A stretch of DNA of 64,000 nucleotides, from positions 1-64,000 of the forward strand of contig JBLIIE010000006.1 of the NCBI GenBank assembly GCA_047634635.1, read 5' to 3'. A program made the translations under genes and the position numbers. Positions 34,768-45,009 of the stretch are shown one piece after another (position 1 is the first letter of the stretch; each line of letters opens with the position of its first letter). Under the pieces are notes generated by a model. It did no database searches. It was not told the DNA's origin and saw nothing but the letters and a program-made list of their open reading frames with translations. The stretch comes from Granulosicoccus sp047634635 (GTDB lineage: Bacteria; Pseudomonadota; Gammaproteobacteria; Granulosicoccales; Granulosicoccaceae).

Positions 34768-36255
34768 ATGGCAAAAAAAGAAGCAGAAGTCGCACAAACG
34801 GAAGGTGCGGTAGAGGAAATTGACGATTTTTCCTCGTTGTTGGAAATGAATTTTAAACCACGCAGTCCTGAAGCTAGTTCGGCGGTGTCCAATGCCGTCA
34901 ACACGCTAGCTCAACAGGCTCTGGCTGACACAGCACTGATCTCCGATGATGCGCGAACGACCATCGAATCCATCATTGCTCAGATCGATCAGAAACTGAC
35001 TGAGCAGATCAACCTGATTATGCATCACGAGAACTTCACCAAGCTTGAGGGCGCCTGGCGTGGCCTACATCACCTGGTCAACAACACTGAAACTGATTCG
35101 CAGTTAAAAATCCGCGTTATGAACGTGGAGAAAAAAGAACTGGGTAAGACGTTCAAGAAGTTTAAAGGCATCTCCTGGGATCAAAGCCCGCTATTCAAGA
35201 AAATATACGGTGCAGAATACGATCAGCTTGGCGGTGAGCCTTATGGTTGTCTGGTAGGTGATTACGCTTTTGATCACAGCGCACCAGATATTGAAATTCT
35301 TAATGGTATGAAGCAGGTAGCTGCTGCAGCACATGCGCCGTTTATTACCGGCACAGATCCCAATATTTTACAGATGGAGTCTTGGGACGAGCTGTCCAAT
35401 CCACGTGATCTAACCAAGATTATGAGTACGCCGGAATATGCCGGTTGGAATTCTATGCGTGATTCAGAAGATTCGAAATATCTGGGTCTTTGCATGCCGC
35501 GTTTTTTATCGCGGGTGCCTTACGGTGCTAAAACAAATCCAGTTGAAGAATTCGACTTCGAAGAAGACAACTCCGCTGGCAGTGGAAGTTATGTGTGGGC
35601 TAATTCGGCATATGCGATGGCCGTGAATATCAACCGATCATTTAAGGAATACGGCTGGTGCTCGCGCATCCGTGGTGTTGAGTCCGGTGGTGCTGTTGAG
35701 GGTCTGCCAGTGCATTCATTCCCCACCGATGACGGTGGTGTTGATATGCAGTGCCCAACAGAAGTCTCCATTGGTGATCGTCGGGAGGCAGAGCTTGCCA
35801 GTAACGGCTTTATGCCCCTGCTTCACCGTAAAAACACCGATACGGCGGCCTTTATTGGTGCCCAGTCAGCTCAAAGGCCCGCTGAATACGAAGACGCAGA
35901 CGCATCTGCTAATGCAAATCTTGCAGCGCGATTGCCCTATCTGTTTGCTACCTGCCGTTTTGCCCACTATTTGAAATGTATGGTGCGTGACAAAGTGGGT
36001 TCATTCAAAGAGAAGGATGAAATGCAAAAATATCTGCAAGGTTGGATCACTCAGTATGTAGACGGTGATCCTGCGAACTCAGGTGAAATCACTAAAGCTA
36101 AAAAGCCATTGGCTGCAGCCGAAGTGATTGTAGAGGAAGTGGAAGGCAATCCAGGTTATTACTCGTCAAAGTTCTTCTTGCGTCCGCACTACCAGTTGGA
36201 AGGTTTGTCAGTGTCCTTAAGGCTTGTGTCCAAACTGCCCTCAGGCAAAGGGTAA
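34768..36255 (+). CDS. tssC: T6SS sheath large subunit TssC (VipB)
   Basis: Large subunit of the contractile sheath, substrate of ClpV. Recognised by LEGAWRGLHHLVNNTETDSQL (given as LEGAWRGLHHLVNNTE), PYGCLVGDYAFDH, FLSRVPYGAKTNPVEEFDFE, SYVWANSAYAMAVN, GFMPLLHRKNTDTAAFIGAQ and YLKCMVRDKVGSF. Length 495 is normal. AGGAG precedes the ATG. Confidence 0.97.
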   Translation: MAKKEAEVAQTEGAVEEIDDFSSLLEMNFKPRSPEASSAVSNAVNTLAQQALADTALISDDARTTIESIIAQIDQKLTEQINLIMHHENFTKLEGAWRGLHHLVNNTETDSQLKIRVMNVEKKELGKTFKKFKGISWDQSPLFKKIYGAEYDQLGGEPYGCLVGDYAFDHSAPDIEILNGMKQVAAAAHAPFITGTDPNILQMESWDELSNPRDLTKIMSTPEYAGWNSMRDSEDSKYLGLCMPRFLSRVPYGAKTNPVEEFDFEEDNSAGSGSYVWANSAYAMAVNINRSFKEYGWCSRIRGVESGGAVEGLPVHSFPTDDGGVDMQCPTEVSIGDRREAELASNGFMPLLHRKNTDTAAFIGAQSAQRPAEYEDADASANANLAARLPYLFATCRFAHYLKCMVRDKVGSFKEKDEMQKYLQGWITQYVDGDPANSGEITKAKKPLAAAEVIVEEVEGNPGYYSSKFFLRPHYQLEGLSVSLRLVSKLPSGKG

Positions 36256-36258
36256 TTA

Positions 36259-36288
36259 TTCACAGTTTTTAGGTGGTTTAGTTAATAC
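36259..36288 (+). promoter_or_regulatory. Weak candidate promoter before hcp
   Basis: TTCACA (36259-36264), 18 bases, TAATAC (36283-36288) in the 135-base tssC-hcp gap. A separate promoter would fit the high Hcp demand; the -10 match is poor. Confidence 0.3.
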
Positions 36289-36390
36289 AAAATCGTGCCG
36301 CTTAGTCGTAATCTAGTCACATCAGCAATGCAACCCCGCTGTCTCGACTAACCAAGCAAGTTTAATAAATTTAGCAAACGGAGAAGTATC

Positions 36391-36876
36391 ATGGCTGTTG
36401 ACATGTTTTTAAAGATAGATGGAATCGAAGGTGAATCGCAGGATTCAGTGCACATAAACGAAATCGACTTACTTGCTTGGAGTTGGGGTATGTCACAAAG
36501 CGGTTCCACTCACATGGGTGGGGGGGGAGGCTCTGGTAAGGTAAACGTTCAGGATCTGTCGATTACCAAGTACATAGATAGTGCATCCCACAACCTAATA
36601 CAAAGATCGTGTGACGGTAGACACATACCCGAGGCAACACTGGTTGTGCGAAAAGCGGGTGGTGACGCTCTCGAGTATGTGACTATCTTGATGGAAAACG
36701 TGATTGTTACTTCAGTCAGTATAGGAGGTTCGGGTGGCGAAGATAGATTGACGGAAAACGTAACACTAAATTTCGCGAAATTTAAAGTGACTTACAAACC
36801 ACAGGAAGCAGACGGTTCGGCTGGTGCAGATAAGATAGCGGGTTGGGACATTCAAGGTAATGAAAAAAATACTTAA
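36391..36876 (+). CDS. hcp: T6SS tube protein Hcp (TssD)
   Basis: Hexameric rings of Hcp form the inner tube that is expelled with VgrG. Typical features: MFLKIDGIEGESQD at the start, WSWGMSQSGSTHMGGGGGSG, NVQDLSITKYIDSASHNL, VVRKAGGDALEYVTILMENV and VSIGGSGGEDRLTENVTLNF. Length 161. GGAGAAG lies six bases upstream of the ATG. Confidence 0.96.
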   Translation: MAVDMFLKIDGIEGESQDSVHINEIDLLAWSWGMSQSGSTHMGGGGGSGKVNVQDLSITKYIDSASHNLIQRSCDGRHIPEATLVVRKAGGDALEYVTILMENVIVTSVSIGGSGGEDRLTENVTLNFAKFKVTYKPQEADGSAGADKIAGWDIQGNEKNT

Positions 36877-36954
36877 TTCAACGAGGACTTGATCTGCTCA
36901 CCCATAGCTCTGTCCACGCTCCAATCAGCGTGGCAGAGCTTTGGTGGTTTATAA

Positions 36955-37794
36955 ATGTATGCTGCGGAGAACGAAATCTTGAACGCCGAAGAGAGTATTA
37001 AAGCTGGAAACCTACAAGAGGCGTTAAGCGAATTGCAGGATGCCGTACGAAGTGATCCTGCTAAGCCGGAATACAGAACGTTCTTGTTCCAATTACTGTG
37101 CGTTATGGGTGACTGGAATCGCGCATTAACCCAACTCAACGTTGTTGCTGATATGGACAACAGCGCGCTATTGATGGCTCAGACCTACCGTGAACTTCTT
37201 CTGTGCGAAGCGTTTAGAGCCGAAGTCTTCACCGGCAAGCGTGAACCGCTGCTATTCGGCGAACCAAATTCCTGGACTGGAATATTGCTACAAGCGCTGA
37301 AGAGTGCGGATAGAGGAGACGGCCAGGAGGCGCACAATATCGTAATGTCTGCGATGGATCAGGCGTCAGCTCGGCCAGGTACGATCGACGATCAACCGTT
37401 CGAGTGGATCAGTGATGCTGACATGCGGCTAGGTCCTGTTTTCGAAATTATCCTAAACGGTAAGTACTACTGGGTTCCCATGAGTAATATTGCGGAGATC
37501 TCGTTTACACAACCTGAAGACCTACGAGACTTGGTGTGGTTGCCCGTTCAAATTCGATGGGTGAATGACGGTAACTCCATCGGCTTTATGTCCACGCGTT
37601 ATCCTGGTGCCGATACCCTCGCAGACAATCAAACTGCGTTGGCTCGCAAGACAGAATGGAAAGACATTGGTAGTGAGTTTTTTACGGGAATCGGCCAGCG
37701 GATGTTCACGACAGACGCCGGTGACGTGTCCCTGTTGCAAACCAGAAAAATCGTTTTTACTGAATCAGTAGAACCAACCAACACTCCAGATTGA
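36955..37794 (+). CDS. tagJ: T6SS accessory protein TagJ (ImpE/SciE)
   Basis: ImpE/SciE-type accessory protein, in other species a binding partner of ClpV and the sheath. A TPR-like N-terminal half (AEESIKAGNLQEALSELQDA, DWNRALTQLNVVADM) is followed by the ImpE domain (FEWISDADMRLGPVFEIILN, YYWVPMSNIAEISF, RDLVWLPVQIRW, ARKTEWKDIG). Length 279 is normal. It stands between hcp and tssE, the usual place. Confidence 0.9.
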   Translation: MYAAENEILNAEESIKAGNLQEALSELQDAVRSDPAKPEYRTFLFQLLCVMGDWNRALTQLNVVADMDNSALLMAQTYRELLLCEAFRAEVFTGKREPLLFGEPNSWTGILLQALKSADRGDGQEAHNIVMSAMDQASARPGTIDDQPFEWISDADMRLGPVFEIILNGKYYWVPMSNIAEISFTQPEDLRDLVWLPVQIRWVNDGNSIGFMSTRYPGADTLADNQTALARKTEWKDIGSEFFTGIGQRMFTTDAGDVSLLQTRKIVFTESVEPTNTPD

Positions 37795-37804
37795 TTTTCT
37801 AAAA

Positions 37805-38302
37805 ATGGCTGAGCTAACTCCAAAGGAAAGGCTGTTACCGTCATTAATTGATCGTCTGACGGACGATCAACCTGGTGAACGAGAAGAGTCCCGACATCAG
37901 CGTGCCTCAAATATCGGCAGCTTGCGCGAGTCGGTTTTGCGGGACTTGGAGTGGCTAATGAACACCGTTAATCTGGAGTCAGTCATTGATTTTGACAGTT
38001 ATCCGGAGCTTAAATCTACCGTTCTTAACTACGGGATGCCAGGATTTTCGGGAGCCACTATTAATGCCGTAAAGAGTGGTGAGATCAGGAATCTTCTCAA
38101 GCTGGCTATTGAAACATTTGAGCCTCGCATCATGAAAAATACATTGCGTGTCAGCCTTATTGAGGACGAGGAAATGGTTAATCCGCATGCTGTTGCCTTC
38201 CAGATCGAGGGAACTATGTGGGGCAGGCCCATGCCTGAAGCCTTGTTTTTAAGAACTGAAATGGATCTGGAGCTAGGTGCAGTGAAGGTAATTGACGCGT
38301 GA
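37805..38302 (+). CDS. tssE: T6SS baseplate protein TssE (gp25-like)
   Basis: Phage gp25-like wedge protein. The signature LLPSLIDRLTDDQPGE near the N-terminus, LRESVLRDLEWLMNTVNLES, LNYGMPGFSG and the ETFEPRIMKNTLRVSL stretch match the family. Length 165. Its stop overlaps the tssF start by four bases. Confidence 0.94.
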   Translation: MAELTPKERLLPSLIDRLTDDQPGEREESRHQRASNIGSLRESVLRDLEWLMNTVNLESVIDFDSYPELKSTVLNYGMPGFSGATINAVKSGEIRNLLKLAIETFEPRIMKNTLRVSLIEDEEMVNPHAVAFQIEGTMWGRPMPEALFLRTEMDLELGAVKVIDA

Positions 38303-40173
38303 ATCCTCAGCTTTTCGAACTCTACAAGCGGGAGTTGCAGCACGCCAGAGAGATGGGCGGAGAATTTGCAGCTGAGTTCCCGAAAGTTGCCGGGCGTCTG
38401 GGCCTGGAGACAATGGAGTGTTCCGACCCTTATGTAGAGCGCTTGCTAGAAGGATTCGCCTTTCTGGCTGCTCGTGTCCAGCTCAAGATCGAAAGTAGTC
38501 ACAGTCAACTGGCGCGTCAGCTGCTCGAGATGGTGTATCCCACTTATCTCTCACCCACGCCGTCCATGGTGGTAACTGAGGTCTTTCCCTCATTCTCCGA
38601 AGGATCATTAGCGCAGGGTTTTACGCTTGAAAGAGGTACAAGATTTCGTAGCCATGTGGCACCTGATGAGCAAACGGAATGTGATTTCAGAACTTCACAG
38701 GATCTGACCCTGTGGCCCATACACATTGAGAGTATGAAGCGATTGGGCTCTACTGCAGCCATAGATTCGGCTGGTGTACGTTGTGGTAAAGATGTCCGAT
38801 CAGGTATGTCATTAACGCTTAAAACGAAGGGTGGTTACCAGTTTTCAGAGTTGCCAATGGATTCTCTGTCGTTGTTTTTGAGTGGTCCAGACAGCCTGGG
38901 TACACTTATATACGAGCAACTGTTTGGGCATACAGTGTCTGTTTCAATCGTTAGTGATGGAGTTGAGATACGTAGCCCGCGCTCACCTATTGTTTTGGAA
39001 AGGCAAGGATTTGCGGATAGCGAAGCTTTATTGCCTGTTACCCGGCGTGGATTTCAGGGATATAGACTTGTGCAGGAGTATTTTGCGTTTCCAGAGCGAT
39101 TTCTGTTTGCAAAAATATCAGGGCTGTTGTCTCGTTTGTCACGATGCAACTCTAACACCATTGAATTGGTGTTCTGTTTTGATAATAGAGATGATCGAGT
39201 GTTTGATTCGGCTAGTGCAGAAAACTTCAGACTCAACTGCGTACCTGCAATCAATTTGTTTCCTAAGTCCGCAGATCGTATCCATATGGATAAGAACCTT
39301 CATCGCTACCATGTTATCCCTGATCGCACTCGACCCATGGACTATGAGGTGTATTCTGTGGGTGATGTATCCGCGTTTGGGGGCAGTCAAGTTCAAAAAG
39401 AAAAGTTTCATCCCTATTTTAGTAGTGGAGAAACACAACGCTCTATGAGTCGATTCTACGGATTGGAACGTGATCCACGACTCCTCTCATCTAAGCAGAA
39501 AAAGCGAGGACCACGCGCCAGCTATGTGGGCAGTGAGGTTTTCATCTCTTTAGTGGATCAGCAAGAAGCGCCATATCGTTCTGAACAGAAGCAATTGGCC
39601 ATAGACACTTACTGCACCAATCGTGATTTGCCACTACAAATGCCTGTTGGTAGGCGCGACACGGATTTCAATCTGGACGTGGGCGCGCCGGTGGACAGTA
39701 TCCGTTGCCTGAACGGTCCTACGGTACCTAAGCCCTCGCGAGCGCACTTTAAGGATGCCTGGCGATTGGTGAGTAATTTAAACCTGAATTATCTTTCGCT
39801 GGACAGTAATAATGCGGATGATGGTGAAGCGGCTGCAGCAATGCTCACTCAAATCCTAGAGATGTACTGCGATTCAACTCGTGGCTCTGATAGCAGGCAA
39901 CTGGAAGGCATATTGGCAGTAAGAACCGAACCGGTTGTTCGTCAGGTGAAACACAAAAGCCATATTGAGGTGGCTCGCGGTATGCAGGTGACATTACTCA
40001 TCGATGAATCTGCTTTTGAAGGTAGTGGTGCCTTTGTACTGGGTTCAGTACTCGAGCAATTCTTTGCTCGTCATGCCACGGTTAATTCGTTTACCGAAAC
40101 CGTACTGGAGAGTGTTCAACGCAACGAGATAAAACGATGGCCGGTGAGCATCGGAAAACGGTCGACACTTTAG
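38299..40173 (+). CDS. tssF: T6SS baseplate protein TssF (VasA/ImpG)
   Basis: Baseplate wedge protein. Conserved N-terminus: LYKRELQHAREMGGEFAAEF, PKVAGRLGL, DPYVERLLEGFAFLAARVQL, LEMVYPTYLSPTPSM. Later GFQGYRLVQEYFAFPERFLF and VYSVGDVSAFG are also family features. Starts at GTG within the end of tssE and overlaps tssG by 37 bases. Length 624 is typical. Confidence 0.95.
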   Translation: MNPQLFELYKRELQHAREMGGEFAAEFPKVAGRLGLETMECSDPYVERLLEGFAFLAARVQLKIESSHSQLARQLLEMVYPTYLSPTPSMVVTEVFPSFSEGSLAQGFTLERGTRFRSHVAPDEQTECDFRTSQDLTLWPIHIESMKRLGSTAAIDSAGVRCGKDVRSGMSLTLKTKGGYQFSELPMDSLSLFLSGPDSLGTLIYEQLFGHTVSVSIVSDGVEIRSPRSPIVLERQGFADSEALLPVTRRGFQGYRLVQEYFAFPERFLFAKISGLLSRLSRCNSNTIELVFCFDNRDDRVFDSASAENFRLNCVPAINLFPKSADRIHMDKNLHRYHVIPDRTRPMDYEVYSVGDVSAFGGSQVQKEKFHPYFSSGETQRSMSRFYGLERDPRLLSSKQKKRGPRASYVGSEVFISLVDQQEAPYRSEQKQLAIDTYCTNRDLPLQMPVGRRDTDFNLDVGAPVDSIRCLNGPTVPKPSRAHFKDAWRLVSNLNLNYLSLDSNNADDGEAAAAMLTQILEMYCDSTRGSDSRQLEGILAVRTEPVVRQVKHKSHIEVARGMQVTLLIDESAFEGSGAFVLGSVLEQFFARHATVNSFTETVLESVQRNEIKRWPVSIGKRSTL

Positions 40174-41183
40174 CGCACCCTCTGACAGAGTTGAGTGAGA
40201 GGATTCGCTCGGCTGACTTTGTTGCGGCTGTTCGACAAATCGAATGTGCATATCCTGACAAGCCACGGATAGGTGATCAGGTACGTGTGCGCGATGACAT
40301 TGTTCGTTTTTCCCAGAATGTAACGCTCGGATTTCGGGGTAATACTCTGCAATCTCTAAAGCCGAATAAAGGGAGTCATGAATATCGTTTGCACGTGAAT
40401 TTTTTCGGTTTATTAGGGTCTCACGGTCCTATGCCTCTGCATTACACTGAATACGCAGATCAGCGTGCGCGTCATCATTCAGATCCTACCTTCAAAGAAT
40501 TCCTGGATCTGTTTAATCATCGCATGCTGTCGCTGTTCTATAGGGCGTCTGTACAGTTTGACCCTTCGGTTAGTTTTGATCGTCCTGAAAACAATTCGTA
40601 TGCCGAAATTCTGGGTGCTTTATGCGGCGTGTTGTCTGAAAAAAGCACGAGCAGAGACTCTATATCAGATAACGCCAAGAGATATTATCCGGGGTGGATG
40701 ACCAGTACGGCCAAATCACCAGATGGTATTGCTGCGATCGTTGAAGACTACTTCGCGCTGCCAGTATCGATTAAGGAGTGGGTGGGAGGCTGGTTACCAT
40801 TGCCGGAAGTTTCCCGGAGCCGCCTTGGTAGTGGTGCAGCATCTATGCAGCTGGGGCGTTCTCTTAATATTGGTAAGCGAGTTTGGAGTATTCGACATAA
40901 ATTTAACGTTGTCCTTGGGCCACTTGACAGGGAGACATTCTCGTCATTTAAACCCGGGGGTGAACGAGCATTGTCACTTCATGATCTGGTAAGGAACTAC
41001 GTGGGAGATGAGTGGGATTGGGATCTACAACTAATATTGAAAAAGGAAGACATTCGCCATATGAGGCTGGATCGATCGCATGCTTTAGGTTTTGACAGCT
41101 GGATGAAGAGTGGTAAGCGTAGTCACTATTCATCCCAGTCGGTACTTCTTAACCGCAAGCTCATCAGCCGATTGGCTCATTGA
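40137..41183 (+). CDS. tssG: T6SS baseplate protein TssG (ImpH)
   Basis: Partner of TssF in the baseplate wedge. Landmarks are VNFFGLLGSHGPMPLHYTEY, FKEFLDLFNHRMLSLFYRA and LGRSLNIGKRVWSIRHKFNV. Length 348. The ATG lies inside tssF, which is normal for this gene pair. Confidence 0.94.
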   Translation: MAGEHRKTVDTLAHPLTELSERIRSADFVAAVRQIECAYPDKPRIGDQVRVRDDIVRFSQNVTLGFRGNTLQSLKPNKGSHEYRLHVNFFGLLGSHGPMPLHYTEYADQRARHHSDPTFKEFLDLFNHRMLSLFYRASVQFDPSVSFDRPENNSYAEILGALCGVLSEKSTSRDSISDNAKRYYPGWMTSTAKSPDGIAAIVEDYFALPVSIKEWVGGWLPLPEVSRSRLGSGAASMQLGRSLNIGKRVWSIRHKFNVVLGPLDRETFSSFKPGGERALSLHDLVRNYVGDEWDWDLQLILKKEDIRHMRLDRSHALGFDSWMKSGKRSHYSSQSVLLNRKLISRLAH

Positions 41184-41293
41184 AAATTTTTATGAATACC
41201 AGGACCCTTGCGGGATAAATCACCGACATTACACGGTACTAGGCTGTTTTCAGTCTGTATTTGCGAATGCCATCAGACACGAAGAATAAAACT

Positions 41294-44056
41294 ATGACTG
41301 AGATAAGCAGAGCGAACCTATTCGGGAAGCTCAACGAGGTGGGTTATAAGTCAATCGAGAGTGCGACGAAGGTATGTAAACTTCGTGGTAATCCCTATGT
41401 CGAGCTGGTTCACTGGATTGACCAAATCAGTAACCAACAGGATTCTGACTTTCATCATATCCTTCGACACTTCGATATTGATGCATCTGCAATGTCACGG
41501 GACATTACTAATAATCTCGAGATGTTGCGTGGTGGTGCTAGCGCTATTTCGGACTTCAGTGAGGATATCTCGCAGGGTGTTGAACGTGGTTGGGTCTACT
41601 CAACGTTATTGTTTGGCGACGGTGTAGTACGAACGGGTCATCTAATGATTGGTCTTCTGAAGACGCCATCATTGCGCAGTCGTTTGTTGGGTATCTCTAA
41701 ACTCTTCGGCCAGATCAAGCTGGAGCAACTGGTTGACGATTTCGACAGCATTGTTGGCGGTTCACCTGAAGACTCAATGATAGCCAAAGACGGTTATCGT
41801 GTCGGTGGTGGAGCTGCACCCGGAGAGGCCAGTGGCGCTATGGCTCCCGCCTCAATGGGCAAGCAGGAAGCGTTAAATAAGTACACGACCAACATGACTG
41901 CAGCAGCTGCAGACCCCTCTCAGGACCCTATCGTAGGTCGTGATGAGGAGATTCGGCAGATGGTAGATATTCTAATGCGGCGTCGGCAGAATAATCCCAT
42001 TCTCACCGGTGAGGCTGGAGTAGGTAAAACGGCGGTAGTGGAAGGATTCGCTCAGCGTATCGCCCGCGGTGATGTGCCACCTGCTTTAGCTGATGTTCAA
42101 CTGCTGTCGCTGGATATCGGACTATTGCAGGCTGGTGCCAGTATGAAAGGTGAATTTGAAAATCGCCTGCGCCAGGTTATTGAGGAAGTTCAGTCATCTG
42201 AGAAACCTATAATTCTTTTTATCGACGAAGCACATACACTTATTGGTGCGGGTGGTGCGGCAGGTACCGGTGATGCTGCAAACTTACTTAAACCTGCATT
42301 AGCCCGAGGTGAATTAAGAACGGTAGCTGCGACCACCTGGGCCGAGTACAAGAAACATATTGAAAAAGATCCAGCTCTGACACGCCGCTTCCAGGTTGTG
42401 AAAATCGATGAGCCGAGTGAAGAGAAAGCCGTACTCATGATGCGTGGCATAGCATCTTCAATGGAAAAGCATCATAAGGTGCAGATTCTAGATGAAGCAT
42501 TGGAAGCATCAGTCAAGCTTTCACATCGCTACATTCCTTCTCGTCAATTGCCAGACAAGTCGGTAAGTCTGCTTGATACTGCAGCGGCTCGAGTTGCTAT
42601 CAGCCAGCACGCGGTTCCAGCCAGTCTCGACGATTCTCGTAAAAGACTGCAGGCGCTGGAGACCGAGCAGAAGATAATTGCCAATGAGAAAAGCGTGGGC
42701 GTAGAGACTGTAGAACGCGAGTCTCGAGTGCTGGAACAATTGGAGAAAGAACGAGCTCGCGAGCAAGCTCTGGTTGTGCGTTGGGAAGATGAAAAGAGCG
42801 TAGTGGAGCAAATACTGGCGCTACGTGCACAGTTGCGATCAGGCGATAGCCCTGTCGAAGGTACCGGTAGTCAATTAGAGTCGTCGGTAGAGAGCGCAGA
42901 GGAGACCGGTGTTCCCGCAATGGATGAATCAGTCACGGAGTTATCTGCACAAGCCCCAATTGACAGGGAGGCGTTGTTAGTCGAACTGTCGACGCTTCAG
43001 GAAAAACTTAATGAGTTGCAAGGCGAAGATCCTCTAATACTGCCGACAGTTGATGAACAGGCAGTGGCTTCAGTAGTGCAGGATTGGACGGGTGTTCCAG
43101 TTGGCCGCATGGTCAAGGACGAGATTGAGACGGTCTTGAATTTGGCCAAACATATATCCAAGCGCATCATTGGCCAGGATCACGCGTTAGAAATGATTGC
43201 GCGGCGTATTCAAACCTCACGTGCTAGTTTGGATAATCCGAGTAAACCGATTGGTGTGTTCATGCTCGCAGGTTCATCCGGTGTGGGTAAAACCGAAACA
43301 GCGTTAGCACTTGCTGAGGTTCTGTACGGGGGTGAGAATAATATCATTACCATTAACATGAGTGAGTTTCAGGAGGCCCATACGGTTTCCACACTCAAAG
43401 GTGCCCCTCCAGGATATGTAGGTTATGGCGAGGGTGGCGTATTGACAGAGGCTGTTCGTCGACGTCCGTATAGCGTGGTTTTACTCGATGAAGTCGAAAA
43501 AGCACATCCAGATGTTCACGAGATGTTCTTTCAGGTATTCGATAAGGGTTGGATGGAAGACGGTGAGGGTCGGGCTATCGATTTCAAGAACACGTTGATA
43601 CTTCTGACTACCAACGCCGGTACGGATCTGATTATGAATATGTGCAAAGACCCGGAATTAATGCCATCTCCGGAAGGCATGGCCAAGGCTTTGCGCCAGC
43701 CATTACTCGAAATATTCCCTCCAGCGCTGTTGGGCCGATTGGTTGCAATTCCCTATTATCCGCTTAACGACAAGATGATTGGCGCTATTACGCGCTTACA
43801 ATTGGGCCGCATTGAAAAACGTATTAAGCAAAATCACGGAATAGAATTCACCTACAACGATGACGTCGTGGAACTCATTGCGAAGCGTTGCAATGAGCTT
43901 GATAGTGGCGGACGCATGATCGATTCTATTCTGACAAACTCAATGTTGCCGGAAATCAGTCGTCACTTGCTAGAAAGGCAGTTTGCAGAAGATGCACCTC
44001 TAAAGCGTATAGAAGTCACGGTAAGTGATAGTGAATTTGATTACGCAATGAGCTAA
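41294..44056 (+). CDS. clpV: T6SS AAA+ ATPase ClpV (TssH)
   Basis: Disassembles the contracted sheath. Clp N-terminal domain at about residues 10-160, first AAA+ domain with GEAGVGKTAVVEGFA and FIDEAHTLIGAG, a middle domain, second AAA+ domain with AGSSGVGKTETALALAE and LLDEVEKAHPDVH. The middle domain has an acidic insert (about residues 518-550, Glu/Ser-rich) that breaks the coiled coil and looks variable. Start taken at ATG 41294; the frame is open to a TTG at 41261. A final gene of the plus-strand T6SS operon. Confidence 0.96.
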   Translation: MTEISRANLFGKLNEVGYKSIESATKVCKLRGNPYVELVHWIDQISNQQDSDFHHILRHFDIDASAMSRDITNNLEMLRGGASAISDFSEDISQGVERGWVYSTLLFGDGVVRTGHLMIGLLKTPSLRSRLLGISKLFGQIKLEQLVDDFDSIVGGSPEDSMIAKDGYRVGGGAAPGEASGAMAPASMGKQEALNKYTTNMTAAAADPSQDPIVGRDEEIRQMVDILMRRRQNNPILTGEAGVGKTAVVEGFAQRIARGDVPPALADVQLLSLDIGLLQAGASMKGEFENRLRQVIEEVQSSEKPIILFIDEAHTLIGAGGAAGTGDAANLLKPALARGELRTVAATTWAEYKKHIEKDPALTRRFQVVKIDEPSEEKAVLMMRGIASSMEKHHKVQILDEALEASVKLSHRYIPSRQLPDKSVSLLDTAAARVAISQHAVPASLDDSRKRLQALETEQKIIANEKSVGVETVERESRVLEQLEKERAREQALVVRWEDEKSVVEQILALRAQLRSGDSPVEGTGSQLESSVESAEETGVPAMDESVTELSAQAPIDREALLVELSTLQEKLNELQGEDPLILPTVDEQAVASVVQDWTGVPVGRMVKDEIETVLNLAKHISKRIIGQDHALEMIARRIQTSRASLDNPSKPIGVFMLAGSSGVGKTETALALAEVLYGGENNIITINMSEFQEAHTVSTLKGAPPGYVGYGEGGVLTEAVRRRPYSVVLLDEVEKAHPDVHEMFFQVFDKGWMEDGEGRAIDFKNTLILLTTNAGTDLIMNMCKDPELMPSPEGMAKALRQPLLEIFPPALLGRLVAIPYYPLNDKMIGAITRLQLGRIEKRIKQNHGIEFTYNDDVVELIAKRCNELDSGGRMIDSILTNSMLPEISRHLLERQFAEDAPLKRIEVTVSDSEFDYAMS

Positions 44057-44104
44057 GTGGATTTGTAAAAATACGGATTCCAGTTGAACTACGTGCTGGC
44101 GCTG

Positions 44105-44124
44105 AGTACCCTGTACAGGGTACT
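44105..44124. promoter_or_regulatory. Perfect 20-bp palindrome between clpV and the next convergent locus
   Basis: AGTACCCTGT followed directly by its reverse complement ACAGGGTACT; pairing extends three more positions each side with one G-U. No T-run follows, so it is either a regulator site or a weak bidirectional terminator of the two convergent transcripts. Confidence 0.45.
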
Positions 44125-44167
44125 TAGCCTAAGGCCAGGCCCATCGCGGGCGAACTTTACGGTTGGT

Positions 44168-45009
44168 TTACTGATTGATGGCTAAAGCTGTGTTTTGTAT
44201 CCGTCCAGTGGCATCGTATATTTCAACCTTACCAATATACGGCACAGCGACGGTGGTGCCATTAGTGCTGAATGTAGTTCTGCTTCCAAAACATTGGCTA
44301 GATCGCCAATGATTGTCACATCGTCCAGGGCAATGAAGCGTATTTGAATAGTTCACCCACAATGTATCGCCACTGACGTCAAACAGCGCTGAGCTAATGC
44401 TGCCTGGAGTGTCATTGACAGCTGTAGCCGTCACAGTCTGGTTTGACTGATTGAAAATACAAATGGGGGCGTCAACAGATCTTTCTCCGGTATTGTCAAT
44501 GATCATGTCGGTGACGGGATCAAACAGGTGCAAAAACCGATTGGCGCTACGCAGGGGTCGTTGAAATCTGGTTCGCCATCATCGGCAATTAAGCCGCCGC
44601 TGCCGCTTGCCCGATATATTCGAGAACTTCCACTTAATACCGCCGTGATAACGTTATCCTGTGCCCAAGACACATCTGAAAATGTGCCTGCATTCAGTGT
44701 TGTTGCCTCAAGAGTCGAGTTATTCATACTTCGGCTAAGCTCGCCCGTAGCTGCACTGTAGATATTCACGGATAACAGTCGTAAATTGCCTGCTGTGGTT
44801 GCTATCGCGAATTCACCACCGTCGGTGCTGAATGCCAGAGCCTCTGGATCATTTACTCCGTTTTGATACATCCACCGGAGGTACAGTTGGGTTTATTTCG
44901 CCAGGTCCAGGCGCTGGAGTAGAATTGCCGCCTCCCCTGCAAGCACTGAGCAGCGCTAAGCTTGTCTCTACAGTTAGACGTTGATGTCAATACGAACGTT
45001 TCCTAGCAT
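44168..45009 (-). pseudogene. Frameshifted beta-propeller-like lipoprotein
   Basis: The minus strand can be read as one lipoprotein only by joining frames: a short start (ATG at 45009), then SLALLSACRGGG (a lipobox) with a proline-rich linker in a second frame, then from 44871 a WD40/TolB-like region (ALAFSTDGGEFAIATTAGNL, VNIYSAATGELSR, DVSWAQDNVITAVLSGSSRI) in a third, and from about 44530 HLFDPVTDMIIDNTG through KVEIYDATGRIQN in a fourth segment. Each break is a small frameshift. It is the last gene of the VgrG island. Either a decayed gene or one with sequencing errors. Confidence 0.65.
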
